Part shown: piece after piece, positions 16,345 through 26,105 of the stretch
Position numbering within the stretch: the first letter of the stretch is position 1
Layout: the number at the start of each line of letters is the position of its first letter
Origin: DYKG01 sp964596185
GTDB lineage: Bacteria > Muiribacteriota > Ozemobacteria > Ozemobacterales > Ozemobacteraceae
Direction of reading: 5' to 3'
NCBI GenBank assembly: GCA_964596185.1
Contig: CAZQUE010000005.1
Coordinates: forward strand, 46,527 to 110,526
Length of the DNA stretch: 64,000 nucleotides
Notes under the pieces: generated by a model
Database searches by the model: none
What the model saw: the letters and a program-made list of their open reading frames with translations, nothing else
Told to the model about the DNA's origin: nothing
Made by a program: the position numbers and the translations under genes

Positions 16345-17436
16345 ATGAATAAGCTGAGAACGACCGCCGTTTGTTTCTTACTGATAGCGTCAATTTTTAC
16401 AACCGGTTGTGATGCCAGCAAGGTCATGGAAGTCATTCAAAAAGTGGCTGAAGGCATTCAGCAGGCTATGCCTGCGATCAGAGACGTGGTAAACACAATA
16501 ACTCAAGCCGTAAACGGCAATACTACCCAGGCCGGCAATAATGTCACCAACACACAAACCGCAACCAATACACCTGCTGAAACGAACAACAACAATAAGG
16601 GCTCGACAACAACGGTGGCCACAGCCAAAGACAACGAAGACCTTGCATCAAACAATTCTGCGGCCAGCCCGTCAGTTACTACTGAAATTCCCAATGCATC
16701 GAGTCAGGAATCTGGCAGTTCTTTCATGCAGAGAACCGCCAACATGTCACGAGCCCAGAAAGATCAGGCAATAATACAAGCCATCACTTCAGGGAATATG
16801 CCGAGCTTCCTGCGAAATTTCCGCGACGTTACCGTACGCCGACGTCTCAGTGATGGCCGCGAGCACACCATCACTTATAAAGTAATGCCAGATTATCTTT
16901 CTATCGGTTCTGACAGTGATTTCGTCAGAGTACCGATGACGCCAATGGCCGCCCAGGCAATTGCCGATCGTTTTGGTTGCATTCTTCCAACCACTCAGAT
17001 GGTCGATGATATTTACCAGAACGCTGCAACTCGCCTTAGTCCTCAGACCATGACCCCAAACAGCAGCATGACTTCAAACAGTTATTTTACCCAGCATTCA
17101 GAAATGATCGAAACGGCAAGACGTAACGCCGGGCACCAAAATGGTCAGCTACTTGCTGGGCACAAAAAGGATATTGTAATAACCAACCGCCTCAACAGCA
17201 ATCCCAACAAGGTTGCGATTTATGGATGGCATCGCAGTAATGGCTCACCGATCCAGCCGCTATCGACAGTTCATGGCGAAGAATATGCAGACTACAGCCA
17301 TGGCGTGCGACTGATTCAGAAGACAGTCATGGTCGATGGCAGAGAAATGAATATTGAAGATGTTTTGCGCGACCCGGTACTCAGCGCTCTTGTCAGCAAA
17401 GAAGGAACCATAAGTAACACCAGCGCCCACAGGTAA
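16345..17436 (+). CDS. Lipoprotein of unknown function with conserved C-terminal domain
   Basis: The protein has 363 residues with a lipoprotein signal ending in FTTGC (C22). A helical segment and then an N, T, A and S-rich low-complexity linker (about 50-125) follow. The C-terminal ~220 residues form a folded domain with motifs such as NKVAIYGWHRSNG, STVHGEEYADYSHGVRLIQ and EDVLRDPVLS. This resembles an uncharacterised family of exported bacterial proteins that I cannot name with certainty. The conserved W, H, E, D, Y and H residues could form an active site. TGGAGG precedes the ATG. A terminator follows, so it is monocistronic. Confidence 0.7.
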   Translation: MNKLRTTAVCFLLIASIFTTGCDASKVMEVIQKVAEGIQQAMPAIRDVVNTITQAVNGNTTQAGNNVTNTQTATNTPAETNNNNKGSTTTVATAKDNEDLASNNSAASPSVTTEIPNASSQESGSSFMQRTANMSRAQKDQAIIQAITSGNMPSFLRNFRDVTVRRRLSDGREHTITYKVMPDYLSIGSDSDFVRVPMTPMAAQAIADRFGCILPTTQMVDDIYQNAATRLSPQTMTPNSSMTSNSYFTQHSEMIETARRNAGHQNGQLLAGHKKDIVITNRLNSNPNKVAIYGWHRSNGSPIQPLSTVHGEEYADYSHGVRLIQKTVMVDGREMNIEDVLRDPVLSALVSKEGTISNTSAHR

Positions 17437-17470
17437 GAGTCGGATATTTTCTTTCACCACAAGATTATAG

Positions 17471-17516
17471 CCCGGTTGCCAGGCCTTTTAAACGAGGCGA
17501 AAGCGCCGGGTTTTTT
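17471..17516 (+). terminator. Rho-independent terminator
   Basis: CCCGG (17471-17475) can pair with CCGGG (17506-17510). Alternatively GGCG-AAAG-CGCC folds inside it. TTTTTT follows. It terminates the lipoprotein gene. Confidence 0.65.
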
Positions 17517-17612
17517 CATTCTTCGAGAAAGTGCTTTTTTTTTTCGCATATCATGCGACTGCCGATACTTTTTCCAGTCAAATGGAATTTTGTTAAAAAG
17601 CATCAACAAAAC

Positions 17613-18590
17613 TCATGAAGAAGATGGTTGTATCAGGGCCAATTCGGCCAGAACCGGCAGATGATCTGAACCGGTGTTTTCACCCACTTTTCGTTCGATG
17701 ACCAGAAGATCCGGAGAAATGAGAATATGATCTATGGGAATGCGCAATAAGGGATTTCCAGCCGGCCAAGTTGCCTGAATACCAAATGGAGGCGCGCTAT
17801 TCTTCAGTCTGGTCTGGTTTAAAAGCCTTTTGAACGTGAAACCCCATGGAGTAGTGTTCAAATCTCCGACTAATATTGTCGGCACATTTTTTTCAATGGA
17901 TTCTGGCAGCTGATCTAGCTGAGCATCACGATAGCGGGCATATTCCCTACCGATTGGCGGCAGAGGATGAGTTACACATACCTGAACCGGAACGGGCTTC
18001 CAGTCAATTGTTGCAAATATGCTAGGAACCCCCGCCCCACCGATTTCAACGGTTCTACTGGCAGTAAAAGGAATTCTGCTGAGCAAAGCGATGCCAAAAT
18101 TATCTTCGCGAGGGCTTATGACAGAAAAAGGATAAGCTACCTGCTGCTTCGCTAATTGCTCAAGCCATCGCATACTGACTTCCTGAAGTGCGACCAGATC
18201 TACGTCACTTTCATCGATCAATTTCATGACCTTTTCAATATCGCCAGCGCGGGAATTAACATTCAAAGTAAGAACACGAAGTCTTTCAGGATAAAGAGAG
18301 CATTTTCCAACATCACTGAGAAAAAGTGGGGCAATGGTGATGAAATTGATCAAAGCAAAAACCATTACAAAAATGGCAGATTTTACACTTGTGGAAAAAA
18401 AACAGATGATAGCAGATAGGGCAAGAATTAGAAAATATTGAACCCGAAAGTGAGCGAACAAATCAAAAACCCAGAAAAATTCGCCCAAATAGCCAAGCAA
18501 AGAAAACAGGCACACAGCAAATATTAAAGCTGCCACCAGGCCTTTCAGAGAAAGCAAAAACCCTGAAGTTACGTTTTCCATACCTGTCAT
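17613..18590 (-). CDS. Membrane-anchored endonuclease/exonuclease/phosphatase (EEP) family protein
   Basis: The protein has 325 residues. Three hydrophobic helices occupy about residues 10-95; the rest is an EEP domain with the family landmarks LTLNVNS, ALQEV (metal-binding Glu), GDLNTTPWG, IDHILIS and GSDHLPV (catalytic His). The YafD-like layout, membrane part followed by EEP domain, suggests a phosphodiesterase or phosphatase facing the periplasm, perhaps on lipid or nucleotide substrates. The substrate cannot be deduced. The start at 18590 has only a weak ribosome binding site; the ATG three codons later is an alternative. Confidence 0.8.
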   Translation of the reverse strand: MTGMENVTSGFLLSLKGLVAALIFAVCLFSLLGYLGEFFWVFDLFAHFRVQYFLILALSAIICFFSTSVKSAIFVMVFALINFITIAPLFLSDVGKCSLYPERLRVLTLNVNSRAGDIEKVMKLIDESDVDLVALQEVSMRWLEQLAKQQVAYPFSVISPREDNFGIALLSRIPFTASRTVEIGGAGVPSIFATIDWKPVPVQVCVTHPLPPIGREYARYRDAQLDQLPESIEKNVPTILVGDLNTTPWGFTFKRLLNQTRLKNSAPPFGIQATWPAGNPLLRIPIDHILISPDLLVIERKVGENTGSDHLPVLAELALIQPSSS

Positions 18591-18769
18591 TGCCCTATTC
18601 TATACAAATAGTTCATTGAAAACCAACAAAATCTCTTGCCTTGATGCGACTGCGTCAAGAACCAGTCACAATTCGAAACTTTTGGGCCCTGAAGGTCTGG
18701 CGCAAGCGAAATAAAAAAGGTAGCCTGTCAAAAGACAAATATTCTTGAACCCGACGAAAGTGATTGAAA

Positions 18770-19885
18770 ATGCAAAAATTTATTCTATCAGCATTCTTTC
18801 TGATTTCAATGTTTCTTTCGCCCCTATCAGCACAAATCAGTCAGAACAAGCTAGGCTTTGGCTACGAATTCGTCGACAACGGTAAGATCAACGGCCCCAA
18901 TTTTTCAAACATTTACTGGAAAAATTTGCCAGAAAGAAGTGTGATTAAAGTTTCAAAGCACTGTCGAGAAGCTGCTAAAAACAACCATACATATCTTTCC
19001 AGGATTTCGGATCAGCAGTCTTTCAGTTTCGACCACCTCGTCTTTTCGGGCAAGCAATTAAAAAAAACCGGGGCAATTTTGGCAAAAGGTTTAAGCGAAG
19101 ATAAAATCAACTTGGCTGAATATTTTGATTTTTACCAGATAAAGGGGGAAGATGGCAAAGGTAACGTGCATTTTACCGGCTATTTCACGCCGATGATCAA
19201 AGCCCGTCTTCGACCCGATGAAATTTTCAAATACCCGATTTACGCGATGCCTTCTGGCAATAAATTGCCGACAAGACAGGCGATAGATCATGAGAAGGCT
19301 CTTGCCGGCAGCAACCTTGAAATGGCCTTTACCAGCAGCCTCCTCGATAATTATTTCCTCTCGGTTCAAGGCTCTGGTCTGCTCGATTTTGGCAATGGCG
19401 ATATCAGAAAAATAGGCTATGCCGGCCAAAATGGTCACCCTTACCAGAGTATCGGGCGGATTCTCGTTTCTGCGGGGCACATTCCCGCCGAAAAAATTTC
19501 GCTGCGATCGATTCGAGCCTGGTTTTCCGCAAACCCGGAACAGATGATTCCGATTTTGAATAAAAACCGATCATACTGCTTTTTCAAATGGCGCAAAAAA
19601 GACATTACCGGGGGAGCTGGTGTAAAACTCACGCCCATGCATTCGGTTGCCGTCGACAAAGAATTCATTCCCTACGGTGCTTGTTTGCTGGCTGAAATGC
19701 CGGTTTTAGACGACAACGGCAAGTTAAAGGGGCACCAGCCGCAAATTCTTTTTGCACAGGATACAGGCGGGGCAATTCGCGGCCCAGGGCACCTCGATCT
19801 TTATCATGGATTCGGCAACCAGTCTGGAGAAAAGGCCGGTGATTTACACCATTACGGAAGAGTGTGGCTGCTGCTGGCCAAATAA
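18770..19885 (+). CDS. mltA: Membrane-bound lytic murein transglycosylase A-like protein
   Basis: The protein has 371 residues with a signal peptide (cleavage near LSAQ). It has the MltA barrel (GNVHFTGYFTPMIKA, LPTRQAIDHEKAL, SVQGSGLLDF) and a C-terminal 3D domain (ILFAQDTGGAIRGPGHLDLYHG) with both expected aspartates, D331 and D343. MltA cleaves the glycan strands of peptidoglycan to 1,6-anhydro ends. Unlike E. coli MltA there is no lipobox cysteine at the signal cleavage site, so the protein is probably periplasmic or anchored differently. ATG at 18770 is chosen over the TTG two codons upstream. Confidence 0.88.
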   Translation: MQKFILSAFFLISMFLSPLSAQISQNKLGFGYEFVDNGKINGPNFSNIYWKNLPERSVIKVSKHCREAAKNNHTYLSRISDQQSFSFDHLVFSGKQLKKTGAILAKGLSEDKINLAEYFDFYQIKGEDGKGNVHFTGYFTPMIKARLRPDEIFKYPIYAMPSGNKLPTRQAIDHEKALAGSNLEMAFTSSLLDNYFLSVQGSGLLDFGNGDIRKIGYAGQNGHPYQSIGRILVSAGHIPAEKISLRSIRAWFSANPEQMIPILNKNRSYCFFKWRKKDITGGAGVKLTPMHSVAVDKEFIPYGACLLAEMPVLDDNGKLKGHQPQILFAQDTGGAIRGPGHLDLYHGFGNQSGEKAGDLHHYGRVWLLLAK

Positions 19886-19912
19886 TTTTTTGTCCACTCA
19901 GGATGTCGACAA

Positions 19913-19921
19913 TGGTATAAT
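19913..19921 (+). promoter_or_regulatory. Extended -10 promoter (TGGTATAAT) for the hybrid histidine kinase
   Basis: TGG plus the consensus TATAAT. Transcription would start near 19928, leaving a leader of about 17 nt. A TTGTCC at 19890 lies 20 bp from the -10 box, slightly too far for a good -35. Confidence 0.65.
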
Positions 19922-19944
19922 CGCTTTCATTTCCAAAATTTCAT

Positions 19945-22452
19945 ATGAAAAATAACGTTAGATTAACCACTGGTCTTTCGATCGCAATTTATGTATCGAT
20001 ACTGATTGTATCGATATACTTCATTTCAAAATCCACTATAACTTCGGCCTTTGCGCAGCTGGAACGTGAAATGCTTCAAAAAAGCATGGCCAGCTGCCGT
20101 GAGGTAATCGCGAACCGAATCAGACAGTTTTCGATCAAGATTTCTGACTGGTCGACCTGGGACGACCTTTTTTTCTTTGTTGATGACCGTAACCAAGCTT
20201 TTGTCACCTCTAATTTAAACCAGATTACCCTGACAAACCTGCACATCGATGCTTTATTAATACTTGATGAAGCCGGAGAAGTCGTCAGCTCGATTCTTTC
20301 CGAAAAATTCAGTTCAGATAAAAGTCCCGGTCGAGAAATTCCGCCGGGAATGAAAAATTTTCTGAGAGCAGACAGCCATTTTCTAAATCATAAAACCTGC
20401 CAGAGCTTCTCAGAAGGCCTGATAATACTTCCCATCGGGCCTGCAATTCTTGCTTCCCGACCGATAACCAAAAGCGATTACAGCGGCAATGAGATCAACG
20501 GAACCATTCTCTTTGCAAAAGTCGTTGATGCCAAGGAACTTGAGTATTTAGGCAATCTTCTAAAAGCCAACATCGATATCAGACAAATTAACCAGATTGC
20601 AGAAAATGGCTTTTATTCAAAAGCACTTTTAAGCTTAAGCAATGGCAGCACCTATCATATCGAGGAGTTAGATGAGAACCGCATAGTCTGCTTTTTCCCA
20701 TTAGCCGACGTATCAGGAAAGATGCACCTTATCGGCAATATTTCAATGCCAAGGGAAATCAACCATCTCGGCCTTAAAACCTTAAACTACTTCATATTTG
20801 GCCTATTGTTGGCTGGAGCTCTTTTTTCACTGGCCGTATATGTGCCACTCGAAAAAGAAATTTCTAAAAGAATCCAGGCAGAAACAGAGCTCATAGAGCT
20901 TAAAAACCGTTTTGAACAGGTCTCTGAGTTTTCTCATGAAGTTTTCTGGGAAGTAGATGCCAACGGCCTTTACACGTATTTGAGTAAATCCGTTAAAGAC
21001 TGTCTAGGTTATGATCCCAAAGAGATAATTGGACAAAAAAGTTTTTTTGATTTCTTTCCTGAAAACGATCGATCAGAACTAAAAGAAAAAGTCTTTAGAA
21101 TTTTTTCTGAAAAACGGCCTTTTATAAACCTTGAAAATGGTGCAATAACCAGGGACGGAAAATTAGTCTGGCTTATCACCAGTGGTTTTCCGATCATCGA
21201 TAATGAGGGAAATCTCAAGGGTTACCGTGGCAGCGATTACGACATCTCTGATCGAAAAAAAACGGAATTGATGCTGTTAAAAGCAAAAGAAGACGCTGAA
21301 GCAGCAACCAAAGCGAAAGGCTATTTCCTTGCGAACATGTCCCATGAGATCAGAACTCCCATGAATGCGATTCTTGGTTTTGCTTCACTCCTGGAAAAAT
21401 CAAGACTCGATGAAAAACAAAAAGAGTTCCTCAGTATTATTCAAAAAAGTGGAAAATTGCTTCAGGAAATCATAAGCAACATTCTCGACATCTCCAAATT
21501 CGAATCTCTGCAATTTACCCTTGAGGAAATTGAATTCGATCTTGCCGGAATTTGCCATGACGCCATGAAAATTGCTTTGACAAGACACTCAAGCTCTCAA
21601 ATCACATCTTTTGTCAGCATATCTCCTGACGTACCCAAAAAACTCATCGGTGACCCAACTCGAATTCAACAGATACTGGTTAACCTTTTGAACAACGCGC
21701 TTAAGTTTACTCCAGAAGGAACTATTGAAATAAACGTTTCAATTCAATCAGTCATTTCTGAAGATTTGGTAATTTTGCTGATCAAAGTCTCTGACACCGG
21801 CATTGGAATTCCTGAAGAAAAAACCCAATCGATCTTTCAACCTTTTACCCAGATCGATGAGACCATCACCAGAAAATATGGTGGCACCGGCCTTGGTTTG
21901 TCTATCTGCAAAGCAATCATTGAAAATTACCAAGGCGAGATTCGGGTAGAATCTGAGGTCGGCAAGGGAAGCAATTTTATTTTCACGTTGAAATTGAAGG
22001 TTCCAAAACAGGAAAAAACGGTCTCAACAATAATCGTTTCGACCGAAAAACCATACAAGCCTGAAGAAACCACAAAGCCAGAAAAACAAATCAGAGTACT
22101 CGTTGCAGAAGACGATCCCGGTAGTCGCAAACTGATGAAAGAATACTTGTCTATCCTTGGTTACCAATTCGAATTCGCTGAGAATGGCCTTGAAGCCCTG
22201 GAAAAACTGAAAGCAGGCAGTTTTTCCATCTGTTTTATGGATCTGCAAATGCCAGAACTTGACGGCATAAATACTACGGCAACAATCCGCAGGGAAATTT
22301 CTCAAGATTTGCCAATTGTTGCCCTCTCTGCATCCGTAATGGCAAAAGACCGCCGCGAATGCGACGCTGTTGGCATGAATGATTATCTTTCCAAACCCGT
22401 TTCTATTGAAATGCTATCCACCTGCATCAACAGATTCTTTCCAGAATCTTGA
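19945..22452 (+). CDS. CHASE4-PAS hybrid sensor histidine kinase with receiver domain
   Basis: The protein has 835 residues. TM1 lies near 9-28; an extracytoplasmic CHASE4-like sensor (about 40-270) has the signature SDWSTWDDLFFFV (67-79); TM2 lies near 278-300. A PAS domain (about 320-440) precedes HisKA with H467 (MSHEIRTPMN). The ATPase domain has N-box LLNNALKF, G1 DTGIGIP and G2 GGTGLGLS (646-653). A C-terminal receiver carries D766 (FMDLQMPELDG). The output HPt and regulator are not adjacent, so phosphotransfer must pass to proteins elsewhere. The HPt protein at the window start is 19 kb away and there is no evidence linking the two. Confidence 0.93.
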   Translation: MKNNVRLTTGLSIAIYVSILIVSIYFISKSTITSAFAQLEREMLQKSMASCREVIANRIRQFSIKISDWSTWDDLFFFVDDRNQAFVTSNLNQITLTNLHIDALLILDEAGEVVSSILSEKFSSDKSPGREIPPGMKNFLRADSHFLNHKTCQSFSEGLIILPIGPAILASRPITKSDYSGNEINGTILFAKVVDAKELEYLGNLLKANIDIRQINQIAENGFYSKALLSLSNGSTYHIEELDENRIVCFFPLADVSGKMHLIGNISMPREINHLGLKTLNYFIFGLLLAGALFSLAVYVPLEKEISKRIQAETELIELKNRFEQVSEFSHEVFWEVDANGLYTYLSKSVKDCLGYDPKEIIGQKSFFDFFPENDRSELKEKVFRIFSEKRPFINLENGAITRDGKLVWLITSGFPIIDNEGNLKGYRGSDYDISDRKKTELMLLKAKEDAEAATKAKGYFLANMSHEIRTPMNAILGFASLLEKSRLDEKQKEFLSIIQKSGKLLQEIISNILDISKFESLQFTLEEIEFDLAGICHDAMKIALTRHSSSQITSFVSISPDVPKKLIGDPTRIQQILVNLLNNALKFTPEGTIEINVSIQSVISEDLVILLIKVSDTGIGIPEEKTQSIFQPFTQIDETITRKYGGTGLGLSICKAIIENYQGEIRVESEVGKGSNFIFTLKLKVPKQEKTVSTIIVSTEKPYKPEETTKPEKQIRVLVAEDDPGSRKLMKEYLSILGYQFEFAENGLEALEKLKAGSFSICFMDLQMPELDGINTTATIRREISQDLPIVALSASVMAKDRRECDAVGMNDYLSKPVSIEMLSTCINRFFPES

Positions 22453-22467
22453 ATTATGAATTCTCAA

Positions 22468-22513
22468 TAAAAAACCGGTCAACGCAGCCTCATCTCTGAA
22501 AGCTGGTGACCGG
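22468..22513 (-). terminator. Terminator of gapN
   Basis: On the minus strand, GCCGGTCA pairs with TTGACCGG across a 25 nt loop that can pair further inside; TTTTTTA follows. The arms match those of the terminator at 15650-15697. Confidence 0.7.
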
Positions 22514-22527
22514 CTTCAAAGTTTGAT

Positions 22528-24147
22528 TTAGAGAATAAAATCAGTTGACAGGAACTTGGATTTTCTTTCAGTCAAAATAGATTTGATCAATTGTCGATTG
22601 ATATCATTCTCTTTTGAGGCAACCAGAGTTCTGATCGTAAAAACACGCAAAGCGTCGGAAACAGACAATGTACCTTCCGCAGAATCTTTGCGACCGGTAA
22701 ACGGGAATGAATCCGGCCCTCGTTGACATTGGGCGTTGATATTAACGCGACAGACCTGATTGACCAGAGCATCTATCATTTCAGCCATTCGATCTGGGTC
22801 GCTGCCAAAAATGCTCACCTGCTGACCATAATTAGAATCGATCACGTAGTTCATCGGCTCTTCAATGTCGTCATAAGCCATTATTGGCACCAGTGGCCCG
22901 AACTGCTCTTCAGAATAAAGCTTCATGCCAGGCTTGACCGGATAAATAACCGCAGGCAACATCAGCGTATTGCAAACAGTGCCACCGTCCTGGTTGATCA
23001 CCTTAGCACCCTTTTCAACTGCGTCTTTGATCATTTCTGACATCCAGCCGGTTTTTCCCGGTTCAGGCAACGGCGTGATCTTGACGCCATCATCCCATGG
23101 CATGCCCGGTTTGAGTTTGGCCACGCCATCGACAAATTTTTGCAAAAACTCATCGACACGACTGCTGTGAACAAAGAGCATTTTCAATGCGGTACAACGC
23201 TGGCCATTGAATGAAAGACTTCCAAGAACAGCTTCTTTCACTGCCAGATCAATGTCAGCATCTTCAAGGACAATACCGGCATTCTTAGCTTCCAGCCCAA
23301 GAACGCATCTCAATCGATGCGGTTTTGGGTGCTGATGCTTGAGAATATCGCCAACACGACTGCTGCCGATGAATGCCAGAACATCGATTCGACCAGATTT
23401 CATCAAGGGACCGGTAACGGTGGCACCATCACCGTAGACGGTGTTAACGACGCCAGGAGGAAAACAATCACAAAACGCCTGTAACAAAGGTTGATGCAAC
23501 AGCACTCCCAGTTTAGGTGGTTTGAAAATGACGACATTGCCCATGATCAAAGCCGGCAACAAGGTAGTAAAGGTTTCGTTGAGAGGGTAATTGAACGGAC
23601 CCATGCACAAAACGACTCCCAGTGGTGCCCGTCGAATCTGACCGATGACACCATCGACTATCTCAAGGCGAGAAGCTGTGCGATCAAGTTCTTTCAAAGA
23701 AATAATCGTATCCCTGACATATTCGACCGTACGATCGAATTCTTTTTCAGAATCTTTCAACGATTTACCGATTTCCCACATCAGCAGTCTCACGACTTCA
23801 TCGCGCTTTTCCTGCATTCGCCAGATAAACTTTTCGACATGAGCAATACGCTCTTCAACCGACATCATCGGCCAGACACCGCGACCATGGCCATAGGCCC
23901 TGCAGGCTGCCTCCAAAACTTCCATTGACTGCTCTTCTTCAAGCATCGGGTAACTACCGATTTTCTGCTGAACCAGATTGCCGTTCTCATTTAGGCAAAT
24001 CGGCGAAAGAACTTCTGCACATGGTCCAGACCAGGTTTTTAACTCACCGTAGCAAAGATACTCTCTCTGGTTTAAGGGACCGGGCAGTCGGTATTTCTCG
24101 GGTATTTCCGACGCAGCGGGGAATGCTTTTTTCAAAAAATCAGACAT
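22528..24147 (-). CDS. gapN: NADP-dependent non-phosphorylating glyceraldehyde-3-phosphate dehydrogenase (GapN-type aldehyde dehydrogenase)
   Basis: The protein has 539 residues, an aldehyde dehydrogenase with oxyanion N186 (MGPFNYPLNE), general base E286 (LGLEAKNAG) and nucleophile C318 (NGQRCTALK). The NGQRCTA context and the N-terminal extension are typical of GapN enzymes, which oxidise glyceraldehyde-3-phosphate directly to 3-phosphoglycerate and yield NADPH without ATP. AGGAGA precedes the ATG. It is a single gene with its own terminator. NADPH from this step could feed PHA synthesis, but that link is inference. Another aldehyde substrate cannot be excluded. Confidence 0.82.
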   Translation of the reverse strand: MSDFLKKAFPAASEIPEKYRLPGPLNQREYLCYGELKTWSGPCAEVLSPICLNENGNLVQQKIGSYPMLEEEQSMEVLEAACRAYGHGRGVWPMMSVEERIAHVEKFIWRMQEKRDEVVRLLMWEIGKSLKDSEKEFDRTVEYVRDTIISLKELDRTASRLEIVDGVIGQIRRAPLGVVLCMGPFNYPLNETFTTLLPALIMGNVVIFKPPKLGVLLHQPLLQAFCDCFPPGVVNTVYGDGATVTGPLMKSGRIDVLAFIGSSRVGDILKHQHPKPHRLRCVLGLEAKNAGIVLEDADIDLAVKEAVLGSLSFNGQRCTALKMLFVHSSRVDEFLQKFVDGVAKLKPGMPWDDGVKITPLPEPGKTGWMSEMIKDAVEKGAKVINQDGGTVCNTLMLPAVIYPVKPGMKLYSEEQFGPLVPIMAYDDIEEPMNYVIDSNYGQQVSIFGSDPDRMAEMIDALVNQVCRVNINAQCQRGPDSFPFTGRKDSAEGTLSVSDALRVFTIRTLVASKENDINRQLIKSILTERKSKFLSTDFIL

Positions 24148-24325
24148 TTATTATTCTCCTCTTTATGTCGAATTCACTCTTCATAGCTGCTAAAATATTC
24201 AACAGCCAAAAACAATGCTGAACCTTTCACGCTTCATTTTCGCAGCGCACGCTTGCCAAAGTCAAGAGAAGGTTTTCAATGAAAATCAATTCGGAGAAAA
24301 ATATGTCTGTGTTCAGGAATAACCT

Positions 24326-25942
24326 ATGCGTGCCGCTATAATTTTCCCACCACAATGGGATCCTCGTCAGCCTCCGCTGGCTCCGGCAATTCTTGCGGCA
24401 TCTTTCCACAACGCTGGAATCGAAATTCGCCATTTCGACCTCAATCTTGCCCTTTATCGTCAACTGCTCAAACCATCAATTGAAGGTGACATCGAAGACT
24501 ACCTTCAAAAAAAGTTGCTCGATCCTGAAAATCTTCGCAACGCCCAAGCCTACCTGCAGACAAGTGAACAGCTTCAAAAAATATTTGACGAAAAATTTGA
24601 TCCTCAAGGTTCAAGTCGCCTGTTCTGGGATGCCTGCCAAGGCTTTCCGGCGATTGCCAGTTCGAAAGATTGGCAGAGAATAATTGTCAACGAAAAACCA
24701 ATGCCGGCCATAAGGCATCTACAAAAGCATATTTCCGCGCTGCTGGACTGGGCACCGGATTTGGCCTGTTTTTCAGTTATTTCAGATACTCAGCTTGCTG
24801 TCACCCTGAGTCTGGCTGCAATTATCCGTCGCCACCGGCCTGACACCAGGATAATTGCTGGAGGCTCTGCCTTTGCTTATCGGCGTAGTCTTTTTGCCAA
24901 CCAAAAGTGGCTTGCCCATACCTTTGATTTTATATGTCTGGGCGAAGCTGAACCAATAATTGAAGCGCTGACATCAGGAAACATCGCCACAACAGCCCAA
25001 CCACAGAATCTTGAAACGCACCCCGCAAATCTTCAACAAAACAATGCTGAACTTTGCAATTTCGCAAAGCCGACGATACCTGATTTTTCCGGAATGCCTC
25101 TGAGCGATTATCTTACTCCCAGCCTCGTAATGCCGCTAGAAACTGCCCGCAGCTGCCCCTGGGGCCGATGCGCTTTCTGCATTCATCCGGTTCGAGCAGC
25201 CAACGGCAGGCCAAGTTATCGACCAAAGCCTGCGGCAATGGTTGAACAGGAAATAAAGCAATTGTTTGCCTCTGGCTGTCGGCATTTTTTTATCATCGAC
25301 GAAGCAATTCCACCTTCACGCCTGCAAATGCTGGCAAACATGTTTTTGTCTCTTCCTGAAGCGGTGAACTGGATAGGCTACGCTCGACTTGACGAAGGGC
25401 ACAATCACGAAATATTTACCAAAGCCCGCCAATCTGGCTGCCTCAAGCTTTTTATCGGGGTTGAATCTGGATCTGACAAAATACTAAGTCAATTTAACAA
25501 AGGAACAAATGCGAAACGCGCCGAAAGAGTTCTAACTGATCTTGCTGCTGCGGGAATTGCCGCCCATTTCTTTCTGATGACCGGATTCCCCGATGAAACC
25601 AGAAGCGATCGCCAGGCAACCCTTAATCTTCTTGCCAAGGTCCTGCCAAAATTTGATCCATTCGGCTTTTCATTCGATCTTTTCCCACTGAACGCAGAGC
25701 TTGAAACCGATATGTTAGCCGATCCACAAGCCTACGGTCTCAAAATGCCTTACCGAGGGTCAGGCAACGATCTGTGCTGGCAATTTCCCTTACTTTCAGG
25801 CACAGAAGGCAACGCACATCTTTCCGATTTTCGCCGGCAAATCAACGATCTTGCCGATCGCATTCTGGGTTCAGATTTTGGACTTCGCCATGCTTGCCTT
25901 GCTCAGGACTCTTTACATCTGCTGTTATTAGCCAATTATTGA
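24326..25942 (+). CDS. B12-binding-type radical SAM protein
   Basis: The protein has 538 residues. The N-terminal part (about 1-215) resembles the cobalamin-binding Rossmann domain of this radical SAM class (FPPQWDPRQPPLAPAILA, IIAGGSAFA, FICLGEAEPII). The cluster motif is CPWGRCAFC with C277, C282 and C285. This is a Cx4Cx2C spacing, a known variant of Cx3Cx2C in the CxWG subgroup. GVESGSDKIL and FFLMTGFPDET are typical radical SAM barrel motifs. The family includes methyltransferases and RiPP-modifying enzymes; no precursor peptide or substrate gene is nearby, so the reaction is unknown. CAGGA precedes the ATG. Confidence 0.85.
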   Translation: MRAAIIFPPQWDPRQPPLAPAILAASFHNAGIEIRHFDLNLALYRQLLKPSIEGDIEDYLQKKLLDPENLRNAQAYLQTSEQLQKIFDEKFDPQGSSRLFWDACQGFPAIASSKDWQRIIVNEKPMPAIRHLQKHISALLDWAPDLACFSVISDTQLAVTLSLAAIIRRHRPDTRIIAGGSAFAYRRSLFANQKWLAHTFDFICLGEAEPIIEALTSGNIATTAQPQNLETHPANLQQNNAELCNFAKPTIPDFSGMPLSDYLTPSLVMPLETARSCPWGRCAFCIHPVRAANGRPSYRPKPAAMVEQEIKQLFASGCRHFFIIDEAIPPSRLQMLANMFLSLPEAVNWIGYARLDEGHNHEIFTKARQSGCLKLFIGVESGSDKILSQFNKGTNAKRAERVLTDLAAAGIAAHFFLMTGFPDETRSDRQATLNLLAKVLPKFDPFGFSFDLFPLNAELETDMLADPQAYGLKMPYRGSGNDLCWQFPLLSGTEGNAHLSDFRRQINDLADRILGSDFGLRHACLAQDSLHLLLLANY

Positions 25943-26105
25943 TTTTTTCGATTTGCCAATTGCGCAAACTCATTTCAGCAAGTAATTTGCGCAACTAAAC
26001 CGGTTGTAAGCCAAGTCTTTTCAGGCCTTATAACGTTTGTTGAAATTGTTCAGATGTTGTTGCAAAATAATACCTGGAACCTAAAAAATAGAGAGGAGAA
26101 AATCT

